Shown here piece after piece: positions 57,470 to 64,000 of a stretch of 64,000 nt of DNA. The stretch covers positions 22,186,609-22,250,608 of the forward strand of contig OZ024831.1 of NCBI GenBank assembly GCA_964016985.1. Direction: 5' to 3'. The stretch comes from Anodontia alba (taxonomy: Eukaryota; Mollusca; Bivalvia; Lucinida; Lucinidae). Each line of letters opens with the position of its first letter. Position 1 is the first letter of the stretch. The notes under the pieces were generated by a model. That model had not been told where the DNA came from. It searched no databases and saw only the letters and a program-made list of their open reading frames with translations. Both the position numbers and the translations under genes were made by a program.

Positions 57470-57841
57470 CATCACTCGGCAAAACGTTGTTTTCAGTACC
57501 CTGCCACATCTGGTTTGGCATTGCTAACGGGCAAGTATCGTCAATTTTTGACAGAGTTCCTGGGATACATCCATTTTTTTTTTGGATGATAACTTTAGTA
57601 AATATCAATGGATTTTCACCAAACTTGGTATGTGCATTGATATTGTGAAGATCTGGTTTGGGATACCTATTGGGCAAATTTTGTCAATTTTGACAGAGTT
57701 ATCTGCCCACGACAAATTTGTATTTTTGTTTCAGGACAATAACTTGAGTAAATCTTTATGGATTTTCACCAAACTTGATATGTTGCTTTTATATTATGAA
57801 GATCTAGTTTGGGATTGCTATTGGGTACATTTTGTCAATTA
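57470..57841. repeat. ~165-bp tandem repeat, about two copies
   Basis: gattttcaccaaacttg(g/a)ta, gtgaagatctggtttggga and ttttgtcaattttgacagag recur. It leads directly into the next element. Confidence 0.6.
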
Positions 57842-59347
57842 TTAGCTCGCCTGTACGAAAGTACAGGAAGAGCTATTGCACTATCTCTGGCATCGGTGTT
57901 GCTGTTGGCATTGGCATCAGCGTTAACACAAATGTCAAAGTTTTACATCAAAGTTTTTAAGACCTTATATTTTCTAAACCTTAGATGGATTGAGTTTATA
58001 TTTGGTATGATTATAGATGTTTGTTGGTCCAAAATTTTATTGAGCACTATCTACTCCTCTACTTATGACCTATAGGTCAAGGTCACGGACTTCAAAATTT
58101 TATGTTACGTTTTTTTGTCAAGTTTTGAAGATCTCATAATTTCTAAATCCTTGCATGGATTTATTTTATATTTGGTATGATTATAGATATTGGTCTAAAA
58201 TTTTATTTGGCACTATCCCCATCCCTGCTTAAGACCTAGAGGTCAAGGTCACAGACTTAGAAATTTATGTTAAAGTGTTGCGTCAAAGTTTTTAAGATCT
58301 CTTAATTTCTAAATCCTTGCATGGATTTACTTTATATTAGGCATGATTATAGATATTGGTCCATAATTTTATTTGGCACTATCCCCACCCCTGTGTATGG
58401 CCAAGAGGTCAAGGTCATGGACTTAGAAATTTGTTGAAGTTTTGCGTCAAAATTTTGAAGATCTCTTAATTTCTAAATCCTTGCATGGATTTACTTTATA
58501 TTTGGCATTATTATAGATATTGGTCCAAAAGTTTATTCAGCACTCTCCCCACCCTTTCTTATGACCTAGAGGTCAAGGTCACAGACTAAGTAATTTATGT
58601 TAAAGTTTTGTGTCAAAGTTTTGAAGATCTCTTAATTTCTAAATCTTTGCATTACTTTATATTTGGCATTATTATAGATATTGGTCCCAAAATTTTATTC
58701 AGCGCTATCCCCACCCCTGCTTATGACCTAGAGGTCAAGGTCACAGACTTAGAAATTTATGTTAAAGTTTTGTGTCAAAGTTTTTAAGATCTCTTAATTT
58801 CTAAATCCTTGCATGGATTTTCTTTATATTTTGCATGATTATTGATATTGGTCCAAAATTTTATTTAGCTCTATCGCCACTATCCCCACCCTTGCTTATG
58901 ACCTAGAGGTCAAGGTCACAGACTAAGTAATTTATGTTAAAGTTTTGTGTCAAAGTTTCGAAGATCTTTTAATTTCTAAATCTTTGCATTACTTTATATT
59001 TGGCATGATTATAGATATTGGTCCAAAATTTTATACAGCACTGTCCCCACCCCTGCTTATGACATAGAGGTCAAGGTCACAGACTTTTTATGTTGAAGTT
59101 TACCTCAAAGTTCTTAAGATCTTGTATTTTCTCAGCTAGTTTTCAAATCACACTATTAGTTTAGTTTATATTTAGTATAGAGACAGCTATGTTGTTCAAT
59201 CAGAATTATATCCATTACCATGTCTCCTCCCCATCCACCACCCCCCCATTCCACTATGATCTGGATTTTAAGGTGATAGCCTTATTTTTTTATTTGATTG
59301 ACAAGCGTGAGTTCAGGTGAGCTATCCTGTCTGGGGACAGGTCTTGT
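57842..59347. mobile_element. TAGCTCGCCTGTAC-type element with ~165-bp tandem core, PIKFYVE intron 7
   Basis: The left end tagctcgcctgtacgaaagt then acaggaagagct contains a hairpin; the right end is ttcaggtgagctatcctgtc then ggggacaggtcttgtt. The core unit (gacctagaggtcaaggtcac, gatctcttaatttctaaat, catgattatagatattggtc) repeats about seven times. There is no open frame of note. Confidence 0.7.
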
Positions 59348-59496
59348 TGATCTCCCTATGACACAATAATGGCAAGTTATTATTGCTTTACTTTTTTTAT
59401 TTTTCTATATGCACCAAACACACATGAAAGATTCTTATATTGGCTTGATTATGCATTCATTACATGAGAGCTTTCTGGATGTTTTCGAATATAAAG

Positions 59497-59745
59497 AAAA
59501 TTGCTAATTGTGTGTATAAAGTAAAAACAAAACAAAAAAAAAAAAAAAAAAAAAAAAAAAAACGGCGAAAACAAACAACGCAAAAAAGAACAACAAAAAC
59601 TCAACAGCACAGTTCTAAAAAATTGCTAATTGTGTGTATTAAGTAAAAACAAACAAACAAAAAAAAACAACAAAAAAAAAACAAAAACAATGAAAACAAA
59701 CAAAGCAAAAAAGAATAACAAAAACTCAACAGCACAGTTTTAAAC
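59497..59745. repeat. ~123-bp tandem duplication with A-rich core
   Basis: ttgctaattgtgtgtat...caaaaactcaacagcacagt appears twice back to back, each with long A runs. Confidence 0.85.
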
Positions 59746-59999
59746 AAGACAAAGGATCTGGAAGAAATGGGTCCATGAAAGGTGTAGGTCTTACACATGT
59801 CAACCAGTACAGATATATAACATACTGGTACTGTCTTGTAGTAGATGGTGGATTTGATAGCAATATGGTAGTGTGTTAGATTGTCACCCACGTGTCATCC
59901 AGATGGCCTGGGTTCAGTCCATGACTAGGGAAAAGATTATTAACATTTTTCACCACCTACATTTTGCGTCATCTGCACATAATCCATATGTGGACTTTC

Positions 60000-60069
60000 A
60001 AACTTGTCCCTGAATTTCTAGGGGTCACAGTAGTACTACTGTGACCCCTAGAAATTCAGGGACAAGTTT
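60000..60069. repeat. Perfect spacerless 70-bp palindrome
   Basis: aaacttgtccctgaatttct... reads identically on both strands with its centre at gtagt|actac and no loop. It lies about 380 bp before PIKFYVE exon 8. Confidence 0.92.
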
Positions 60070-60119
60070 CAATTCAGAGGAGTATGTCACCAGATATGGG
60101 TATTTACCACTTATACTGC

Positions 60120-60315
60120 CTTACCCTTTACCACTCTCTGGGCTAATTCAGCAGATGACAAGTTGATGCTATTTTTCTTATTTTTCCCAGAAAACAGGTC
60201 TTGACATTTCAAACAAATTGTCTCCTGTTTTCTGGGAAAAATATTTTATTAATATTTTAATATTTTATTTTGTCTACTGAATTTTTTACCCAGAGTGCTA
60301 AGAGTTACAAGCCAT
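60120..60315. mobile_element. MITE family F
   Basis: ctgggctaattcagcagatg...gtctactgaattttttaccc with a cccagaaaacaggtcttgac / tcctgttttctggga palindrome. Confidence 0.55.
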
Positions 60316-60446
60316 TTTCCACAGGTAGAGTAATGGCCCAGATTCAATCCTGGTGGATGAAATTGTGATGAGCATTTTTCCTGTCCTACACACACTCTGC
60401 AGCGCATAGCAGATTTAATTCCTGTCTTGCATTAAATATTTTTCAG

Positions 60447-60558
60447 GATCCAGGCAATAGCGATTGGACAAGCATTGATAGATGCTGATTTACTTGATCC
60501 AATTCTTAATGTCACAACACCTTTCAGGGATGATTTCACACTGTACAGACCAGCTGAG
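60447..60558 (+). CDS. PIKFYVE: PIKFYVE coding exon 8 (DEP domain, second part)
   Basis: The acceptor is tatttttcag|G and the donor GCTGAG|gttagt. It is 112 bp, phase 2 in and phase 0 out. It encodes IQAIAIGQALIDADLLDPIL and FRDDFTLYRPAE. The QAIAIGQA(L/M)(I/V)D and F.D.(F/Y)(T/A)LYRP motifs match the second half of the PIKfyve DEP domain closely. Confidence 0.93.
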
Positions 60559-61380
60559 GTTAGTAGCTGTTATAATAAAGGGCATTCAGTACACTTTCAG
60601 GGAAGGCAATTCTATTAGAATTGTTTTTCCTACCTTCTGAAAAGGGATCTACTGAAAAAGGAAAGAATTTGCTCCCCTTGGGAACAGTTTCTTTCCTTTT
60701 AGAGCAGACCCCTTTCAGAAGGAACTTGGTGTGCAGGAAAGCAAAAATGAAGTCAGAAAGGTTATCTCCCTTGTTAAAATTACAGAAAATCTATCAAATC
60801 CATCAGGCCCCCTTAAATATTCAAATGTTGCCTCAGAAACAGTGTAGACCCTAATCAGACTGCATCTTAAAGAAGCGGTCTGGTCAGGGTATATATAGTT
60901 TGCCATTCAGTCAGCCTTTTGTTACATATCACATGATAGTCAGGTTCAAATAGTGTGAGAGAACCAGTAATCTAACAAAAATCACAAACATAAGCAATAA
61001 ATTACTATTCAGAGCATATTAGTGGGAATAAGAAATAGATTTTGTGTTACATAACATCATCAAATGTAAATAGTGACATACATGTATTTACTGATGCCAC
61101 TTGCTGATGATACGCCATTAAAGTGGTGCATTCACACTATTTTAAATTTGTGAATACACGTAACTATGGTAAGGGTGAAGGTGTCAAATTATTTATGGTA
61201 AAGACAGTATTGTATTATTCTAATTCTGATTGGCTTATAGATGTGTTAAACAATGTATTTTGTGTGGCTAAATTGTTTTGGTAGAAATTGACATGTTCAT
61301 CACAAAACCTGTAATTTTTCATCATACGGGACGCATCCAACAGAATGTACCTTACAGCAGATGGAATTAGTGAGGAACCA

Positions 61381-61604
61381 GGGCCCAGTTGTTCAAAGCT
61401 AACGATGTCGTTAGTTAACGATTGGTTAAAATTTTAATCGAGTGATACACAAATATGGTGAAATTTTTTGCTGAAAAAATGTGAGTAGCTCATTTTTTCA
61501 GCAAAAAATATCAGAATATTGTATATTGAATCTGCTAAAACAGTTAATGAAATGACCCTTAACAAGCTCGTTAAGCTAATGACGCTTTGAACAACTGGGC
61601 CCAG
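61381..61604. mobile_element. MITE family C, PIKFYVE intron 8
   Basis: gggcccagttgttcaaagct and gctttgaacaactgggccc bound it. The central palindrome is shortened. Confidence 0.75.
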
Positions 61605-62113
61605 AGTTTCCTGTGCATCTGTGCAGTCTGATGAGGGCCTTCTTCATCCACTTAAAGGAAATTGATATGCTTCAAGGGGAGGCAACTCATAATTAACATC
61701 ATTCTGGCCCCCTTTTGGAAGGCAAATCAGCCATTCTTGTAAAATGGCAGAAAATCTGCCCAGTGTATGAAGACCCCTTAAAGAATTGAAGACTATTTGG
61801 ATAATGTAGGATGTATTTTACTCAAGGTGCAGTAATCTCTATTTATTACAGTGATGAAAATACCTGATCATATATTCTTTGATGTTGTAGCGAAAAAAAC
61901 AAAAAAAACAAAAAAAAACAACTATTGTCTTTGTTATTATTGGATTTTATTGGATTTTACTTTGTTAAACATTATATGTAATAATAAACATTGTAAGGAC
62001 AGAACTAGAGACATAAGTGTGCCTCTAAATATGTTGAGTGTAAGATAATTAGAATATTCAACAATTTCTATAATATTACTATATTTAGATTTCTTTAATA
62101 TTACTATATTTAG

Positions 62114-62225
62114 ATTGCACTGGTTGAACCCATGACCCCTCAACAGGAAGTACAAGAAGATTCTATCCCAGAAGATAGTGCACCACTTTGGTTCCAAGAA
62201 ATTCAGACTAGTACCGAGGAGCCTG
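62114..62225 (+). CDS. PIKFYVE: PIKFYVE coding exon 9 (post-DEP linker)
   Basis: The acceptor is atatttag|ATT and the donor GAGCCTG|gtgtgt. It is 112 bp, phase 0 in and phase 1 out. It encodes IALVEPMTPQQEVQEDSIPE then SAPLWFQEIQTSTEEP. The (S/P)WF(K/Q)(D/E)I element matches the conserved motif just after the DEP domain of vertebrate PIKfyve. This is the last PIKFYVE exon I can see in the window. Confidence 0.85.
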
Positions 62226-62503
62226 GTGTGTTTTTAACTCTTTCAGCAAGACAGACAATAACCAGTTGAATACCTGTGCAAACAGTGTAGATCTAGATGA
62301 GACGGTTTGTAAAGAGCCATGTCATCAGGATCTGCACTGTGATATGTATGTGAGGAAGATGACAATGTTTAAAGAGTGCAGACTCATATCAGCTTTTAGA
62401 AAGTTCAAGGTCTACAATATATTTTTAGCAGTTCAAAGCACATACTCTGATATGTCAGTGTGTTGCAGCTGAGACAGCATATGACTGAGAAAGATTCTAA
62501 CCA

Positions 62504-62749
62504 GGGCCCAGTTGTTCAAAGTGTCATTAGCTTAACAAACTCGTTAAGGTTCAAAATGTTAACTGTTCTAGTAAGTGCAATATCTAATTCACAGGTATTT
62601 TTGCTGAAAAAATGTGAGTAGCTTTTGCAAATGCAAAATCTGCTCACATTTTTTCAGCAAAAATATTAGTGTATATGCCATATTTTATGATCAAAGTTTT
62701 AACGATACGTTAACTGATGACATCGCTAGTTTTGAACAACTGGGCCCAG
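62504..62749. mobile_element. MITE family C, PIKFYVE intron 9
   Basis: gggcccagttgttcaaagtg and gaacaactgggcccag ends with the gctgaaaaaatgtgagtagc palindrome. Confidence 0.78.
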
Positions 62750-63640
62750 CCTGCTTAGGCATTGAGAATACTAATGAACACTTTCAGCTGTGTTACGATC
62801 TTCCACAGTGATCCAAGGCTAAATGGAGAAAGAAAATGTTTCAATAATTTTCTTTTCAAACTGGCAGGATCTGATCTATACTGATTGTTCATGTGAATTT
62901 TCACAGTAAAAAAAGTAAACATGCAGTATGCCTGAAATGTGCAGGTTGATCAGCATCTTCAATTTTCTGTAAAAATGCAACAATATTAAACGAAAGTTCT
63001 GATAAGACATAAACATTCTGATCTAAGCCCTTGCTGTTTGCATATAAACTAAGGCTTGTTAATGCTTGACACTGATCACATAATGATCATCAAAGAGCTT
63101 GGACAGCTTGTAAGCAGTGTGTAGACTAATCAGCATATTTATCTTTTAATAGATTACAATGCTGAACATGTTGGCACACATGGTCATGCACAATTTCGCT
63201 TCATTCACTTTCAATTTTTTTTTTTTAGATTGTCTGCTTCCTCTTGTGCAAGCACACCGTATAAAATGTGTCTGCTTCCTCTTGTGCAAGCACACCATGT
63301 AAAATGTGGAAACCAGTCAACAATCTATAACTACATGGAAATCCCCTGGAATCTAATGCAGTTTTTGTATGTTTTGAGACAAAAGCACTGCACAAAATGC
63401 TTCTTTTTCTTTGTATCTGGTTCACACATGTGAAACCTGTTTTTAATCCATCAACAAACAGACAAGACTCATAATTAACACCAGGTATTTGCATTAAAGT
63501 GTAAAAAATGGCATACAAACAAGGAAGCGACCTCATTCAGTCACTAGGAGCTCCAACAGTTAATTTTGGACCATGTCCATTATAACACAGTTTGGTTAAC
63601 TAACACAGTCTGTAAGTGGACAGCAAAGGCCCCGATCAGA
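62750..63640. other. PIKFYVE intron 9, no further exon seen
   Basis: A short duplicated segment (gtctgcttcctcttgtgcaa at about 63230 and 63270) follows a poly-T run at 63217. I find no splice-flanked open frame that continues PIKFYVE. Confidence 0.4.
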
Positions 63641-63647
63641 CTCCTAT

Positions 63648-64000
63648 CTCCAAATAAGGTGCTTTTTTGAACTGAAACGTACTGGGCCCAGTTGTTCAAA
63701 GCATCATTAGCTTAACAAGCTCATTAAGGGTCATTTCGTTAACTGTTTTAGTGGATTCAATCTACAGTATTCTGATATTTTTTGCTGAAAAAATGTGAGT
63801 AGCTTTTGCACTTGCACTGCAAAAGCTACTCACATTTTTTCAGCAAAAAATTTCAGCATATTTGCGTATCACTCAATATAAATTTTAACAAGTCGTTAAC
63901 TAACGACATTGTTAGTTTTGAACAACTGGGCCTTGGTATTTTTTCTTATTTCTTCGTGTAAACATATGAGGTGGGTACTCATTAGAAGCATATTGCTGAG
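63648..64000. mobile_element. MITE family A split by family C, cut by the window edge
   Basis: ccaaataaggtgcttttttg begins a family A element. The family C copy interrupts it, and family A resumes as tattttttcttatttcttcg then gtgggtactcattagaagc up to the edge. Confidence 0.65.
63684..63932. mobile_element. MITE family C nested in family A
   Basis: tgggcccagttgttcaaagc to ttgaacaactgggcc, with a perfect central palindrome around cttgcactgcaaaag. Confidence 0.78.

Overview
This is eukaryotic nuclear DNA: small exons in long AT-rich introns, canonical GT/AG splice sites, dense microsatellites and very many short palindromic transposons. Several features point to a marine or freshwater bivalve mollusc: a tRNA-derived SINE with a shared 3' body, pearl-like elements with ~160-300 bp tandem-repeat cores, and recurring GGCAAACAGTGTAGACC palindromes. 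I cannot name the species.

Two host genes are visible. The first is on the minus strand (about 4.5-10.9 kb) and is the 3' part of a C2H2 zinc-finger gene. It has a terminal exon with five fingers (4639-5093) and two near-identical 390-bp, phase 1-1 exons with two fingers each (6725-7114 and 10472-10861). Its 5' exons were not found. The second is on the plus strand (34.4 kb to the right edge): the first nine coding exons of PIKFYVE, the FYVE-type phosphoinositide kinase that makes PI(3,5)P2 on endosomes. The exons cover the N terminus, the FYVE zinc finger and the DEP domain (about 430 residues). All reading phases join. The chaperonin-like and kinase domains lie beyond 64 kb.

Layout: 0-4.5 kb holds a LINE tail and mostly unique AT-rich DNA. 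4.5-11 kb is the zinc-finger gene with MITEs and a ~300-bp tandem repeat between its duplicated exons. 11-33 kb has no convincing gene. It holds a ~1 kb CpG-richer dispersed repeat, two pearl-like elements, SINE pieces, GATA arrays and a nested system of inverted subterminal-type repeat arrays (23.1-28.4 kb). 33-64 kb is PIKFYVE, whose introns carry a dead mariner, two complete SINEs with target-site duplications, at least five tandem-repeat-cored elements and several MITE families, often inserted in one another.

For reference I name the MITE families A-H: A (tatgttgtgggtactcatt palindrome), B (ggcaaacagtgtagacc core with a ccctaagtattgggac flank), C (gggcccagttgttcaaag TIR), D/E/G (TTAACCC...GGGTTAA ends, TTAA target), F (gcagatgacaaa...catctgctg), H (cccagtgggcacatgacg).
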